From Bacteroidetes bacterium 46-16 (GTDB lineage Bacteria > Bacteroidota > Bacteroidia > Chitinophagales > Chitinophagaceae): a DNA stretch of 64,000 nt. The notes beneath the pieces were generated by a model. That model worked only from the letters and a program-made list of their open reading frames with translations. It was not told where the DNA came from and made no database searches. Of this stretch, positions 28,023 through 37,236 are shown piece after piece (the first letter of the stretch is position 1; the number at the start of each line of letters is the position of its first letter). The stretch lies in assembly GCA_001897835.1 (NCBI GenBank), contig MKUN01000048.1:21430-85429 (forward strand), given 5' to 3'. A program made the translations under genes and the position numbers.

Positions 28023-28141
28023 TTTCAGTTTTTTATTCCAGGTATTTGCTCAGGTTGCAGCCAAGATAATTGAATCTATGCAAATAATAATAATTAATTG
28101 ACTCATTCCCGAAATTGTGGGTATGATGTGCATAAGCTACC

Positions 28142-29158
28142 TTATTTTGCCCCTAGTCGCTTAAGGGCCTCTGTTGCTTCAGTATACTTAGGGTTAAAAA
28201 CCAGCACCTGTTTATAATCGCGTATGGCGTCGTCTTTTTTGCCCATCATTTCGCTGCATAGTCCCCTGTTGTAATAAGCGTTGGCATTGTTCGGGTCGGT
28301 TTGTGTCACTATATCATATTGCCGCCAGGCTTTTTCCAGCGAGTCCTGCTGCATCAGTATCCAGCCGGTATTAAAATAAGCATCGGCATACTGGCTGTTG
28401 TGCATGATACAGTTCTTGTATTCAGCCTTTGCCTGTTCATAATTGCCCAGGTCCTGGTAATACATCCCTTTGTCGTAAAGTGGCGATACATCAAGCGTAT
28501 CTAGCTTAAAGGCATTGTCATAATATTTCAGGGCCACAGGGTCCTTCTTTGCACTGTACATTATACCCAGTTGTACAAAGGCATCTTTGTATTGTGGCGA
28601 TACATTTATCGCCGTCTGGAAACTGGATATGGCTTTCGAGGTGTCCTTAAGGTCTTTATAGATCATGCCCTTAAGAAAATAGGCCTCCGGGTTATATATG
28701 TCCTGTCGCAATACGGTATTGATCTCGCTGAATGCTTTGGGGTAATCTTTGGCATAGAGGAATAGTTTGGCGATCTTAAGGTGGGCACGCGGATCGTCCT
28801 TATTGAGTGCAATGGCCTTTTGCAGCCATTGTATGGAACCCGAAATATCTTTGTGCTCGAAAAGCATATCGCCAATAGCACTGTAATATTCAGCATGGCT
28901 TGAGTCGAGTGAAACGGCTTTTTTAAGGTCTTGGAGTGCCAGCGTATCCTGTGCCATCCTGTGCAGGGCTATGCCCCGCTCATAATAAAGGCCCGCATTT
29001 GTCGAATCTTTTTTTATCTTATCCGTAAGGGTCTTTAAAAGAGGGTCTTTCGCGAACAGTCCCTGCTCATTGCCAGTGGTATTTGCTCCGTTGTTACAGG
29101 CAGCAGCTACCACTATTACCAGCAAAAATGTGACATGAATTACCCACCTGCTTTTCAT
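28142..29158 (-). CDS. TPR-repeat lipoprotein
   Basis: I choose ATG 29158 (MKSRWVIHVTFLL) because it opens a lipoprotein signal with lipobox VAAAC; the frame extends 12 codons further upstream but a TAnnTTTG box lies there. The 338-aa protein contains about eight tetratricopeptide repeats (for example AGLYYERGIALHRMAQDTLA, PEAYFLKGMIYKDLKD and NAYYNRGLCSEMMGKKDDAI). It is an envelope-anchored scaffold for protein-protein contacts. Partners are not evident. Confidence 0.85.
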   Translation of the reverse strand: MKSRWVIHVTFLLVIVVAAACNNGANTTGNEQGLFAKDPLLKTLTDKIKKDSTNAGLYYERGIALHRMAQDTLALQDLKKAVSLDSSHAEYYSAIGDMLFEHKDISGSIQWLQKAIALNKDDPRAHLKIAKLFLYAKDYPKAFSEINTVLRQDIYNPEAYFLKGMIYKDLKDTSKAISSFQTAINVSPQYKDAFVQLGIMYSAKKDPVALKYYDNAFKLDTLDVSPLYDKGMYYQDLGNYEQAKAEYKNCIMHNSQYADAYFNTGWILMQQDSLEKAWRQYDIVTQTDPNNANAYYNRGLCSEMMGKKDDAIRDYKQVLVFNPKYTEATEALKRLGAK

Positions 29159-29162
29159 ACTG

Positions 29163-29170
29163 CAAACATA
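29163..29170 (-). promoter_or_regulatory. TATGTTTG -7 box before the TPR lipoprotein
   Basis: Minus-strand TATGTTTG ends only 4 bases before the chosen ATG. No convincing -33 TTTG is seen. If used, the transcript would be essentially leaderless. Confidence 0.4.
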
Positions 29171-29290
29171 GCTCAAATGCCTGAAACCTTGCATTTAAGG
29201 CGAAATCATTATATATTAGAGCCCCCGCAGGATAAAAAATCAGTAAATCAATTTATCAATATCGTATTGTTCATTTTATAAACATAAATT

Positions 29291-30010
29291 ATGAAATACT
29301 TATCATTTATTCTTGTGCTTATGCTCGCCGGCTTCACTTCGTTTGCCCAGAACTGTGCGAGCAAACATGCTGTTTTCAGGGTGCCGGAAGGTGTAACGCC
29401 TAAAGTACTCGACAGGCTGGGTACCAGCCCCGAGTTCCCGCCATTGCAAAACCGCAATTCAGTAAAAGAAATATTCCATAACCTGAAAGCTATGGGTGAG
29501 AGCAAAACGTATAAAGACGCTATCAACTCACTTTTCGTTGCCCTGGGTTATGATGGCGTACTGGATCCACGTTTTACCATTGAGGACGTAACCCCCGGTA
29601 AAGTGCCTTTTGGCGCCATAGGTATGTTGGGCGATGCTGCACACCACTATGAATATACCATCATGGTATTGCCGGGTGAGCAGATCATCAAGAGCTGGCA
29701 TATACGTTCACGCAATGGTTGCGATCTTAACTTCATGTCGCGTTGTGGTAATGCATTTTATATGACATCGGCCTGTCCGGCCAGCAATCCTGCCAATATT
29801 AAGGTGGTGGCCCGCTACAGGCACGAAGGCTGCAACTGTGACGATGACCGGAATGACAACGAGGATACCGGTAATGGCTATCCTTTCCATTCGGTAATGA
29901 AGACAGATACCAAAGTGCTGGCTGATGAAGCTGCCGACCGTGCATCGGGTACACAAACCATATACATAGATGTGGATAGGGCTACCTTCCGCAAGTTGAA
30001 CAACGAATAG
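29291..30010 (+). CDS. Secreted protein, paralogue 1
   Basis: The 239-aa protein has a signal peptide (residues 1-19, cleavage after FAQ). Its core is shared with the next gene: VPEGVTPKVLDRLGTSPEFPPLQN near the N-terminus, a central block PFGAIGMLGDAAHHYEY, and SWHIRSRNGCDLNFMSRCGNAFY. The C-terminal part ends YIDVDRATFRKL. Conserved Cys and His suggest a disulfide-bonded or metal-binding secreted domain. I do not recognise the family. A terminator follows at 30033. Confidence 0.72.
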   Translation: MKYLSFILVLMLAGFTSFAQNCASKHAVFRVPEGVTPKVLDRLGTSPEFPPLQNRNSVKEIFHNLKAMGESKTYKDAINSLFVALGYDGVLDPRFTIEDVTPGKVPFGAIGMLGDAAHHYEYTIMVLPGEQIIKSWHIRSRNGCDLNFMSRCGNAFYMTSACPASNPANIKVVARYRHEGCNCDDDRNDNEDTGNGYPFHSVMKTDTKVLADEAADRASGTQTIYIDVDRATFRKLNNE

Positions 30011-30032
30011 TGTAGAACATATTCAGCATATA

Positions 30033-30058
30033 AAAACGGGGCATAAGCCCCGTTTTTT
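30033..30058 (+). terminator. Intrinsic terminator after secreted paralogue 1
   Basis: Stem AAAACGGGGC with its complement around an ATAA loop, followed by TTTTTT. It ends the preceding transcript 22 bases after the stop. Confidence 0.85.
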
Positions 30059-30163
30059 CAATTATATACATATGGCCGGTATTAATGATCACAATTACAT
30101 GGCACGTTTTTATTAGTGTCTTTTTTAAAATGCATTAAAAACGACATTTTAAAACCAGTAATT

Positions 30164-30958
30164 ATGAAAAACGTAAGCCTCGCCATTTTATTGGCTTTTG
30201 CCGCCTGCAGTTCCTACGCGCAAACACATGCTATTTATACTGTTCCGGGCGGCGAGCCTAAGACGATAACCGTTTTAGGCACCGATCCTGAATTTCACCC
30301 CCTGCAAAACCTGCACAGCAAACACCAGGTATATGTGAAGCTGAAATCGATGGGCAACAGCAGGCGTTATGGCAAGTACATCAACTCGCTCTTTACTGCT
30401 ATGGGCTATAGTGGGGTAAATGACCGCCGCTTTACGGAGAGCGATGTGAGCAAAGGAGAGATACCTTATGGTGCGGTGGGAATGATGGGCGACGGCAGCC
30501 ACCATTACGAGTATTGCATGCTGAATGTGGAAGGCGATCCTTATATACCCAGCTGGCATGTGCGTGCAGCTAACGGCGAAGACCTGTATTTTATGTCGCG
30601 CTGCGGTAATGCCTTCTATTATCCGCAGGCCGCCAAAAGACGCCCTGAGCCCGCAGCCTGCCCGGTAACGCGCGTACAGGTATATGCCCGCTACAAGCAT
30701 CCCGGCTGCACCTACTGCGAAGAATGTGGTATCAATGATCCCGAAGTTACCGGCTCTCCATTTAAAGAAACATGGATAACAGAGACCGTAATGGTGGACG
30801 AAAAGAATGCTACAGGCTATACCGATACCAAAAAGGTATATGTGGACGTGGACAAAAAGACCTTCCGTAAACTGAAGAGTGAGCATTATGAGAATGAAGG
30901 CTACAGTGGCCGTGAAAGGCTGGGCGGTGGTAGCTGCTGCAGACCATGGGGATGGTAA
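30164..30958 (+). CDS. Secreted protein, paralogue 2
   Basis: ATG 30164 opens a signal peptide (MKNVSLAILLAFAACSSYAQ); the upstream GTG extension to 30116 is hydrophilic and unlikely. The 264-aa protein shares with the preceding gene FHPLQNLHSK, PYGAVGMMGDGSHHYEY, SWHVRAANGEDLYFMSRCGNAFY (in part) and VDVDKKTFRKL. It has an additional Cys-rich stretch HPGCTYCEEC and a C-terminus SCCRPWGW. The Cys content suggests disulfides or metal binding. The pair is a local duplication with separate terminators. Confidence 0.74.
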   Translation: MKNVSLAILLAFAACSSYAQTHAIYTVPGGEPKTITVLGTDPEFHPLQNLHSKHQVYVKLKSMGNSRRYGKYINSLFTAMGYSGVNDRRFTESDVSKGEIPYGAVGMMGDGSHHYEYCMLNVEGDPYIPSWHVRAANGEDLYFMSRCGNAFYYPQAAKRRPEPAACPVTRVQVYARYKHPGCTYCEECGINDPEVTGSPFKETWITETVMVDEKNATGYTDTKKVYVDVDKKTFRKLKSEHYENEGYSGRERLGGGSCCRPWGW

Positions 30959-30974
30959 GTATAAAGCTATTATG

Positions 30975-31006
30975 AAAAAGGGCCTTCAGCAATGAAAGCC
31001 CTTTTT
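30975..31006 (+). terminator. Intrinsic terminator after secreted paralogue 2
   Basis: Stem AAAAAGGGC with its complement GCCCTTTTT, internal TTCA/TGAA pairing, and a run of six T residues. Confidence 0.8.
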
Positions 31007-31146
31007 TGTTTTATTAATGGCTTGTTAACCAGTTTTAAACGCAGCGTTAAGGGGGGCTAAATATTTCGCCACGCAGCAGAAGCGGCTAATCTTTGTGCTG
31101 TCAAACGACAACAACAAAAAAAGATCACCACAAAAACGCAATTGAA

Positions 31147-31212
31147 ATGACTACAAAAATTTTACTCTTCGTCGCAATACTCGGATGCCTTATAGCTGCA
31201 GTGAACATTTAA
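31147..31212 (+). CDS. Possible 21-aa hydrophobic peptide
   Basis: ATG 31147 opens MTTKILLFVAILGCLIAAVNI and a stop: one short basic start and a single hydrophobic segment. It is preceded by an A-rich leader (31108-31146) typical of Bacteroidota start regions, and followed 32 bases later by a second small frame. Tiny membrane peptides of this form exist, but length alone cannot exclude chance. Confidence 0.4.
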   Translation: MTTKILLFVAILGCLIAAVNI

Positions 31213-31244
31213 CCAAATAAGCAAAACGCAAAAAAGATCAAAAG

Positions 31245-31403
31245 ATGATACCTCGCCTGATAGTTAAAGTGACTTTAAGATCATACCTCGGTATAGGCCG
31301 TGTGCTCGCTGCCATCGACAAGAAGAATAAAGAGATGAGGCAACAGCCCCTCAGCGATAAATATGTGCTGGTAAAGAAAGCCAACGCCCTTAAAGAAGCT
31401 TAA
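31245..31403 (+). CDS. Possible 52-aa basic small protein
   Basis: ATG 31245 follows AAAAGATCAAAAG and opens a frame rich in Lys and Arg (MIPRLIVKVTLRSYLGIG to VKKANALKEA). Codon choice resembles that of neighbouring chromosomal genes. There is no signal peptide. It may form a unit with the 21-aa frame upstream. No family is recognised. Confidence 0.45.
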   Translation: MIPRLIVKVTLRSYLGIGRVLAAIDKKNKEMRQQPLSDKYVLVKKANALKEA

Positions 31404-31457
31404 TTAAGTTCCCTCTTTTCGCGGAGGTTCTTCCGCAAATTATTTTCCCGATTTTTT

Positions 31458-32411
31458 TTAAAATAGCTGTTTCAGTACATTATATACCACATGGGGCTTG
31501 CCCAGTGTGTAGAAATGCAGTACAGGCACCTTGTTTTTCAACAGGTCGCGGCATTGTGCCAGCAGCCATTCTGTGCCTACCTGCTCGCAGTCAGCATCAG
31601 TTTTTGCTTTCATCATTTCATTATACAGGTCCACAGGCACCTCTACGTTAAAGATGCTGGGTATCATGGTCAGTTGCCTTTTGCTGGTCAATGGCTTCAG
31701 GCCCGGCATTATCGGTACTGTTACGCCATGTTCGGCACAGCGGTTGATATAATTGTAGTAATGTTGATTTTCAAAGAACATCTGGGTGGTCACATAGTCG
31801 GCTCCCAATTCTATTTTGCGTTTCAGGTAGTATATGTCGGTATCTAAATTAGGTGCTTCAAAATGTTTTTCCGGGTAGCCGGCCACACCTATGCAAAAAT
31901 CGGTCTTTACCCCATCCATAATATCTTCTTCAATATAGCTGCCCTTGTTCAGGCTGATCACTTGTTTTACCAGGTCTTCGGCATAGCGGTGCCCGTTGGG
32001 GTGGGGGGTGAAGAATTTCTCATTGGCAGCGGCATCACCGCGCAGGGCCAGTACATTCTTCACGCCAAGGAAGTGCAGGTCTATCAGTGCATTCTCCGTT
32101 TCTTCCCTGCTAAAGCCCCCGCATATCAGGTGAGGTATAGCCTCTATTTTGTACTTGTTCATCAGGGCAGCGCAAATGCCCACGGTACCCGGCCGTTTGC
32201 GGATCTCTACGCGTTCAAAACTGCCATCTGGCCGTTTTTTATAAACCTGTTCGGCACGGTGGTAGGTGACGTTGATAAAGGCAGGCTTGAATTCCATCAG
32301 GGGGTCCAGCTGCTTGTATATCGATTCTATGCTTTTTCCTTTGGTTGGGGGCAATATCTCCAGCGAAACTATTGGTTCTGTTGCCTCTGCAATGTGTTCG
32401 GTGACCTTCAT
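31458..32411 (-). CDS. metF: Methylenetetrahydrofolate reductase
   Basis: The 317-aa flavoprotein reduces 5,10-methylene-THF to 5-methyl-THF for methionine synthesis. Typical residues are present: [10 protein letters not shown] with the catalytic Glu, [22 protein letters not shown] (FAD/folate site), [20 protein letters not shown] and [12 protein letters not shown] choose ATG 32411 (MKVTEHIAE), which matches the family start; the in-frame extension to 32450 would lie upstream of the promoter. It is divergent from lptB. Confidence 0.96.
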   Translation of the reverse strand: MKVTEHIAEATEPIVSLEILPPTKGKSIESIYKQLDPLMEFKPAFINVTYHRAEQVYKKRPDGSFERVEIRKRPGTVGICAALMNKYKIEAIPHLICGGFSREETENALIDLHFLGVKNVLALRGDAAANEKFFTPHPNGHRYAEDLVKQVISLNKGSYIEEDIMDGVKTDFCIGVAGYPEKHFEAPNLDTDIYYLKRKIELGADYVTTQMFFENQHYYNYINRCAEHGVTVPIMPGLKPLTSKRQLTMIPSIFNVEVPVDLYNEMMKAKTDADCEQVGTEWLLAQCRDLLKNKVPVLHFYTLGKPHVVYNVLKQLF

Positions 32412-32419
32412 ATAAGTCG

Positions 32420-32450
32420 CAAAAGTATAATATTCTTGATTGTGCCCCAA
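32420..32450 (-). promoter_or_regulatory. metF promoter, near-leaderless
   Basis: On the minus strand TTG (32448-32450), 20 bases, then TACTTTTG (32420-32427) fit the TTTG-N19/21-TAnnTTTG pattern. The box ends 8 bases before the metF ATG, so transcription should start at or within a few bases of the start codon. Confidence 0.62.
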
Positions 32451-32519
32451 TTTGCATTAGGGCTATACATATGCCATATGTTTGGGGCATTATCTTATTT
32501 TTGCCTCAAACATCGGGCA

Positions 32520-33284
32520 TTGAAGATACATACAAAGGGCTTAATAAAACGATACAGGAAGCGCACCGTGGTGAATAATGTATCTTTTGAGGTGAACCAG
32601 GGCGAGATAGTAGGTTTGCTGGGTCCCAATGGGGCAGGCAAGACTACATCTTTTTACATGGTAGTGGGCCTGGTAAAGCCTGATGAAGGTGAGGTATTCC
32701 TCGATGATACGAATGTGACCAAATACCCTATGTATAAACGTGCCCAGATGGGCGTGGGCTACCTGCCACAGGAAGCCTCGGTATTTCGTAAGCTATCGGT
32801 GGAGGACAATATCATGGCTGTGCTGGAGATGACCAGGCTCAGCAAGCAGGAGCAAAAGGATAAGCTGGAGTCCCTGCTGGATGAATTTGGCCTGGCACAT
32901 GTGCGCAAGAACCCCGGCGATGTGCTGAGCGGGGGCGAAAGGAGACGTACCGAGATAGCCCGCGCACTGGCTGTTGACCCCAAATTCATCCTGCTCGATG
33001 AGCCTTTTGCCGGTATCGACCCCATTGCAGTGGAGGATATACAGATCATTGTGGCGAAACTCAAATATAAGAACATAGGCATCCTCATAACAGATCATAA
33101 CGTACAGGAAACCCTCTCTATAACCGACCGTGCCTACCTGCTGTTTGAAGGAAAAATACTCAAATCGGGTACTGCCGAAGAGCTGGCGCAGGACGAACAG
33201 GTGAGAAAAGTGTATCTTGGGCAATCATTTGAGCTTAAAAGAAAAGATTACAGCAACATCGGACAATCCAAAGGCAATTTGTAG
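32520..33284 (+). CDS. lptB: LPS export ABC transporter ATP-binding protein LptB
   Basis: The 254-aa ATPase powers lipopolysaccharide transport from the inner membrane with LptF/LptG. It has Walker [10 protein letters not shown]-loop YLPQEAS, signature LSGGERRR, Walker [13 protein letters not shown] and the switch His in ITDHNVQ. I choose TTG 32520 ([20 protein letters not shown]), which aligns with the usual LptB N-terminus; the frame stays open far upstream, but that part is antisense to metF. A TATTTTTG box at 32496-32503 lies between the alternative ATG 32478 and this TTG, which supports TTG. Confidence 0.93.
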   Translation: MKIHTKGLIKRYRKRTVVNNVSFEVNQGEIVGLLGPNGAGKTTSFYMVVGLVKPDEGEVFLDDTNVTKYPMYKRAQMGVGYLPQEASVFRKLSVEDNIMAVLEMTRLSKQEQKDKLESLLDEFGLAHVRKNPGDVLSGGERRRTEIARALAVDPKFILLDEPFAGIDPIAVEDIQIIVAKLKYKNIGILITDHNVQETLSITDRAYLLFEGKILKSGTAEELAQDEQVRKVYLGQSFELKRKDYSNIGQSKGNL

Positions 33285-33338
33285 TTTAGTAACGGATAAG
33301 AGGTTGATATAACAATATCGTTAATTTGATTTGTCAGG

Positions 33339-34853
33339 ATGAGCATTATTAGCCCGGCATTAAAAGGATACATGAAATTGCGCCAGAGCGCGATAGATAA
33401 TTTCATGCTCAATCCTGTCGATACCCAGCAGCAGGTTTTCAACGCGCTGGTAGGCTCTGCGCAATTCACCGAATACGGTAAAAAGTACAATTTCGAAAGA
33501 CTTAACGGTATTGCGGAGTTTAAAAAGGCGGTACCCATTACCGATTATGATACCCTGAAACCCTATATACAGCGCATACTGGAGGGGGAGCAAAATATAC
33601 TCTGGTCCTCACCCGTCAACTGGTTCGCCAAGTCGAGCGGTACCACGAGCGATAAAAGTAAGTTCATCCCCGTAAGTAAAGAGTCGCTCGATGATAATCA
33701 TTTTAGGGGCAGTAAGGATGTACTTACCATGTACCTGCGCCAGTTTCCGCAGTCCACCTTTACATCGGGCAAGTGCCTTACTATAGGGGGCAGTCACCAG
33801 ATCAACCAGCTTAATGCAGAATCGTTCTACGGCGACCTTTCGGCAGTAATGCTCCAAAATATGCCGCTCTATAGCCAGTTGGTGCGTACCCCGGAGCTGT
33901 CTATCGCTCTTATGGACGAGTGGGAGCAGAAGATAGAGATGATGGCACATACCACCATACATGAGAATGTGACCTTCATAGCAGGTGTGCCAACATGGAC
34001 CATCGTACTCATAAAACGCATATTTGAGATAGCGGGTACCGATAACCTGCTGGATATATGGCCCAACCTGGAGCTATATATACACGGTGGTGTCAGCTTT
34101 GTGCCATACCGCCGGCAGTTCGAAAAGATCATACCCTCGCCCTACATGCATTACTGGGAGACCTATAATGCTTCGGAAGGCTTCTTTGCCATACAGGATA
34201 ATACGCATAGTAACGGTATGCTGCTGCTGCTCAACCACGGCATTTATTACGAGTTCATGCCCATGGAAGAATATGGTAAGGAACATCCCCAGACATTAAG
34301 TCTTAAAGAGGTGGAGCTGAATAAGAACTATGCATTGGTGATAAACACCAACGGCGGCTTATGGCGCTACCTGGTAGGCGATACGATACAGTTCACTTCA
34401 TTATATCCCTTCCGCATCAAAGTATCGGGCAGGCTGAAGCATTATATCAATGCCTTTGGCGAAGAGGTGATCGTGGATAATACCGATCAGGCCATAGCGA
34501 TGGCCTGCAAGGAAACCGGGGCCGTGGTCAACGATTATACTGCAGCGCCACTGTATATGACCGGTACCGATTCGGGTGCGCATGAGTGGATCATAGAATT
34601 TGAGCAGTTGCCTTGCCCGCTTGATGTTTTTGTAGCTGCTATGGATAAAGCACTGCGCTCTGTCAATTCAGATTACGATGCCAAGCGCCATAAAGATATG
34701 GCCCTGCGCATGCCGGTAGTGCATATCATGCCGAAGGATGGCTTTAAAAAATGGCTGAAGGATAAGGGCAAGCTGGGCGGTCAGCATAAAGTGCCGCGGC
34801 TGAGTAATGAGCGTAAGTACCTTGAAGAGATAATGCCTTATACCCAAATGTAA
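33339..34853 (+). CDS. GH3 family protein (auxin-responsive promoter family)
   Basis: The 504-aa protein matches bacterial GH3 proteins, relatives of plant acyl-acid amido synthetases in the adenylate-forming superfamily. Visible motifs are the ATP-binding SSGTTSDKSKFIPVS near residue 105, YNASEGFFAIQD, the YYEFMP region and WRYLVGDTIQF, then the KHYINAFGEEV segment of the C-terminal domain. Bacterial substrates are largely unknown. It follows lptB by 54 bases and may be co-transcribed. It converges on the mscS gene, 5 bases away. Confidence 0.9.
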   Translation: MSIISPALKGYMKLRQSAIDNFMLNPVDTQQQVFNALVGSAQFTEYGKKYNFERLNGIAEFKKAVPITDYDTLKPYIQRILEGEQNILWSSPVNWFAKSSGTTSDKSKFIPVSKESLDDNHFRGSKDVLTMYLRQFPQSTFTSGKCLTIGGSHQINQLNAESFYGDLSAVMLQNMPLYSQLVRTPELSIALMDEWEQKIEMMAHTTIHENVTFIAGVPTWTIVLIKRIFEIAGTDNLLDIWPNLELYIHGGVSFVPYRRQFEKIIPSPYMHYWETYNASEGFFAIQDNTHSNGMLLLLNHGIYYEFMPMEEYGKEHPQTLSLKEVELNKNYALVINTNGGLWRYLVGDTIQFTSLYPFRIKVSGRLKHYINAFGEEVIVDNTDQAIAMACKETGAVVNDYTAAPLYMTGTDSGAHEWIIEFEQLPCPLDVFVAAMDKALRSVNSDYDAKRHKDMALRMPVVHIMPKDGFKKWLKDKGKLGGQHKVPRLSNERKYLEEIMPYTQM

Positions 34854-34858
34854 TTTCC

Positions 34859-35980
34859 TTAAGACACTGTTGCCGTTTTATCGCCCGTATATCGGGATAC
34901 AATATCGTAGGCTTTCATGTTTATATCCTGTTTTACTTGTCTTGTGGTTGCATCGCCTATTGGGTAAGGCAGGTGGTAGAGGATATTTAGCTGGAACACA
35001 TTTTCTAAAAAACCGTCGAGCGATACATTTATGGGGTCCTGTACATGTGTAGTAGCAGTGATCATTTCTTTCAGGGCCGCAACCATTTGCTGCAACTGGT
35101 CATAAGGCAGTCCGTATTTAATATTGATGACCATATGCACACCGCTTGTCATGCGGTCAGTAAGATTTTCCAGGTTCTCACTCACGAGCTTTTGATTGGG
35201 GATGATGAAGGCCGAACCGTCGGCACTGCGCAGGCGGCTGCTGCGGAAGCCTATGCGTTCTACCGCGCCCTGGAAATTGCCTATGCGTATTGTATCGCCC
35301 ACCTGGAAAGGCCTGTCGGAAAGCAGGGTGAAGGCTGCAAAGAAATTCTCCACGCTTTCTTTGGCGGCCAGTGCTATGGCTATACCACCGATACCCAGGC
35401 CCGTTATCAGCGCAGGTATATTGACATGAAAAACAGAACCGAGCATCCAGAAAAAGCTGATGGCCCATACGAGCAGTTTTATCATCTCTTTCACCAGCGG
35501 CAATAACTGCTGCCTGCTTTGGTTGTCGTTCTGCCTGGCCCGCTCATTTTGCACGAAGTAAACGAAATCGACAGTGCGCGATAATACCAGTGTGGCGGCA
35601 ATGATGATGAACAGCAGGAATATATGGTCTGTCACATCGCCCAGCCTTATATCCAGTATATTGCCCAGGCCTTTATTACGGTGCATGATGATGACATTGT
35701 CGAGCACATCAGACAGGCGGGTAATGGCAATATAGAAAAGGATGAGCACGGCCAGCCATTCAATAGGTTTGCGCAACAGTTCGCGAAATACAGCCACATG
35801 CTGCTCTTTGCTGATGCGGCTGGCAATGTTGTGCCCTATGTTGGACAAGGCCAGCGCTATGGGCTTTTTGAGCAGCAGGGTGCCCAATATGATACCCACG
35901 AACCAGCAGTAGTCACCAACAGTTTCGCCCCAGAAAGGCTGATTGAAAAAACGGTTGTCTATGTCAAGCAATAAGGTCAT
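34859..35980 (-). CDS. MscS family mechanosensitive channel
   Basis: The 373-aa membrane protein has an N-terminal ~175 residues with four hydrophobic segments, followed by the MscS core: pore helix with ALITGLGIGGIAIALAAKESVENFF (quoted in part: GLGIGGIAIALAAKE), the beta domain PFQVGDTIRIGNFQGAVERIG and RSADGSAFIIPNQKLVSE. Such channels release solutes under low osmotic stress. ATG 35980 is preferred to the TTG at 36004, which is 4 bases from the dapD stop. It is downstream of dapD on the same strand. Confidence 0.9.
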   Translation of the reverse strand: MTLLLDIDNRFFNQPFWGETVGDYCWFVGIILGTLLLKKPIALALSNIGHNIASRISKEQHVAVFRELLRKPIEWLAVLILFYIAITRLSDVLDNVIIMHRNKGLGNILDIRLGDVTDHIFLLFIIIAATLVLSRTVDFVYFVQNERARQNDNQSRQQLLPLVKEMIKLLVWAISFFWMLGSVFHVNIPALITGLGIGGIAIALAAKESVENFFAAFTLLSDRPFQVGDTIRIGNFQGAVERIGFRSSRLRSADGSAFIIPNQKLVSENLENLTDRMTSGVHMVINIKYGLPYDQLQQMVAALKEMITATTHVQDPINVSLDGFLENVFQLNILYHLPYPIGDATTRQVKQDINMKAYDIVSRYTGDKTATVS

Positions 35981-36007
35981 ATCGCATTGCAAATGTCTGT
36001 ACAAACA

Positions 36008-36820
36008 TTATACCGAAACGTTAAATTCCCTGAGGGCATCGTTCAGGCTGGTCTTCAGGTCGGTAGAGGCTTTGCGCTGCCCGATGATGAGTGCGCAGCT
36101 CACCTGGTATTCACCTGCCGGGAACTTTTTGGTATAACTGCCCGGTATCACTACACTGCGCGCAGGTACGCGGCCTTTGCGTTCCACAGGCCCTTCGCCG
36201 CTTACGTCTATTATTTTAGTGCTTTGGGTCAGTACTACGTTGGCACCCAGCACAGCTTCTTTTTCTACGATCACCCCTTCGACCACTATACAGCGCGAAC
36301 CTATAAAGGCGCCATCCTCTATAATTACCGGCGATGCCTGCAGGGGCTCCAGTACGCCGCCAATGCCCACGCCGCCGCTCAGGTGCACGCCTTTGCCTAT
36401 CTGTGCGCAGCTACCCACCGTGGCCCATGTGTCCACCATAGTGCCCTCATCCACATAAGCGCCTATGTTCACGTAGGAGGGCATGAGCACTACGTTCTTA
36501 GCTATATAAGCGCCATAGCGTGCCACGGCATGAGGCACGGCACGCACGCCCAGCGAGGCATAATCCTTCTTCAGCAGCATCTTATCATAAAACTCCATCG
36601 GGCCCACATCCCAGGTCTGCATGGGCTGTATGCCGAAGTAGAGGAGTATGGCCTGCTTCACCCATTGCTGCACCTGCCAACCCTTTTCGCCGGACATGGC
36701 TACGCGCAGGCGGCCCTTGTCCACATCTTCTATTACGGCGCGTATGGCCTCTTTATAATTTTCTTCTTTCAGCAGCTCACGGTTGGCATAAGCGGCTTCT
36801 ATCATCTCCTGTAGTTGCAT
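36008..36820 (-). CDS. dapD: Tetrahydrodipicolinate N-succinyltransferase
   Basis: The 270-aa enzyme catalyses the succinyl-CoA dependent step of lysine and meso-diaminopimelate synthesis. It has an N-terminal helical domain followed by a left-handed beta-helix with hexapeptide repeats (VLMPSYVNIGAYVDEGTMVD, WATVGSCAQIGKGVHLSGGV) and the family sequence GSRCIVVEGVIVEKEAVLGA. Length is typical. Lysine and cell-wall precursor supply is its role. Confidence 0.97.
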   Translation of the reverse strand: MQLQEMIEAAYANRELLKEENYKEAIRAVIEDVDKGRLRVAMSGEKGWQVQQWVKQAILLYFGIQPMQTWDVGPMEFYDKMLLKKDYASLGVRAVPHAVARYGAYIAKNVVLMPSYVNIGAYVDEGTMVDTWATVGSCAQIGKGVHLSGGVGIGGVLEPLQASPVIIEDGAFIGSRCIVVEGVIVEKEAVLGANVVLTQSTKIIDVSGEGPVERKGRVPARSVVIPGSYTKKFPAGEYQVSCALIIGQRKASTDLKTSLNDALREFNVSV

Positions 36821-36880
36821 GGCTATCGTATTTCGGTGCTAAAATAATAAAAGTATGAGGGACTAATGTGTGTGCGCCGG

Positions 36881-37228
36881 CTATATCATGCCCTCCAGCT
36901 CCTCCTGGTTCCAGCCCAGGTAGAAAGTGCCGTTACCGAAGTCCCATACCGGGCGCTTGATGAGGGAGGGACGGGCCATCATCAGTTGTATGGCCTTTGC
37001 CTTGTTGCCAATGGTGGCTTTATCGGCATCGGGCAGGGCGCGGTAGGTAGTGCCTTTGGTATTGATGAGCTTATCGGTGGGGAAATGTTTTAGCCAGAGA
37101 TCCAGCGTTTTTTTGTCGATACCGGCCTCCTTATAGTTGTGGAAGCTGTAGGGTATTTTCTTTGCCTCCAGCCATTGGAAGGCCTTTTTCATCGTGTCGC
37201 AGTTTTTGATACCGTATATGGTGAGCAT
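36881..37228 (-). CDS. ArsC/Spx family thioredoxin-fold protein
   Basis: The 115-aa protein begins MLTIYGIKNCDTMKKAFQWL, the ArsC/Spx/YffB active-site region with one Cys (Cys10) and no second Cys two residues later. The rest shows the family pattern: NYKEAGIDKKTLDLWL, a TKGTTYRAL loop near 60, and MMARPSLIKRPVWDFG with the conserved RP motif. YffB-like proteins are glutathione- or thiol-dependent reductases of unclear substrate; arsenate reduction is not established for this branch. Confidence 0.85.
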   Translation of the reverse strand: MLTIYGIKNCDTMKKAFQWLEAKKIPYSFHNYKEAGIDKKTLDLWLKHFPTDKLINTKGTTYRALPDADKATIGNKAKAIQLMMARPSLIKRPVWDFGNGTFYLGWNQEELEGMI

Positions 37229-37236
37229 GTGCGAAT

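Noticed and set aside
30116..30163. GTG start for secreted paralogue 2
   Set aside because: It would place hydrophilic sequence before an intact signal peptide starting at ATG 30164.
31863..32519. A 219-codon N-terminal extension of lptB
   Set aside because: It is antisense to metF, hydrophobic and unlike any LptB; the normal family start is at 32520.
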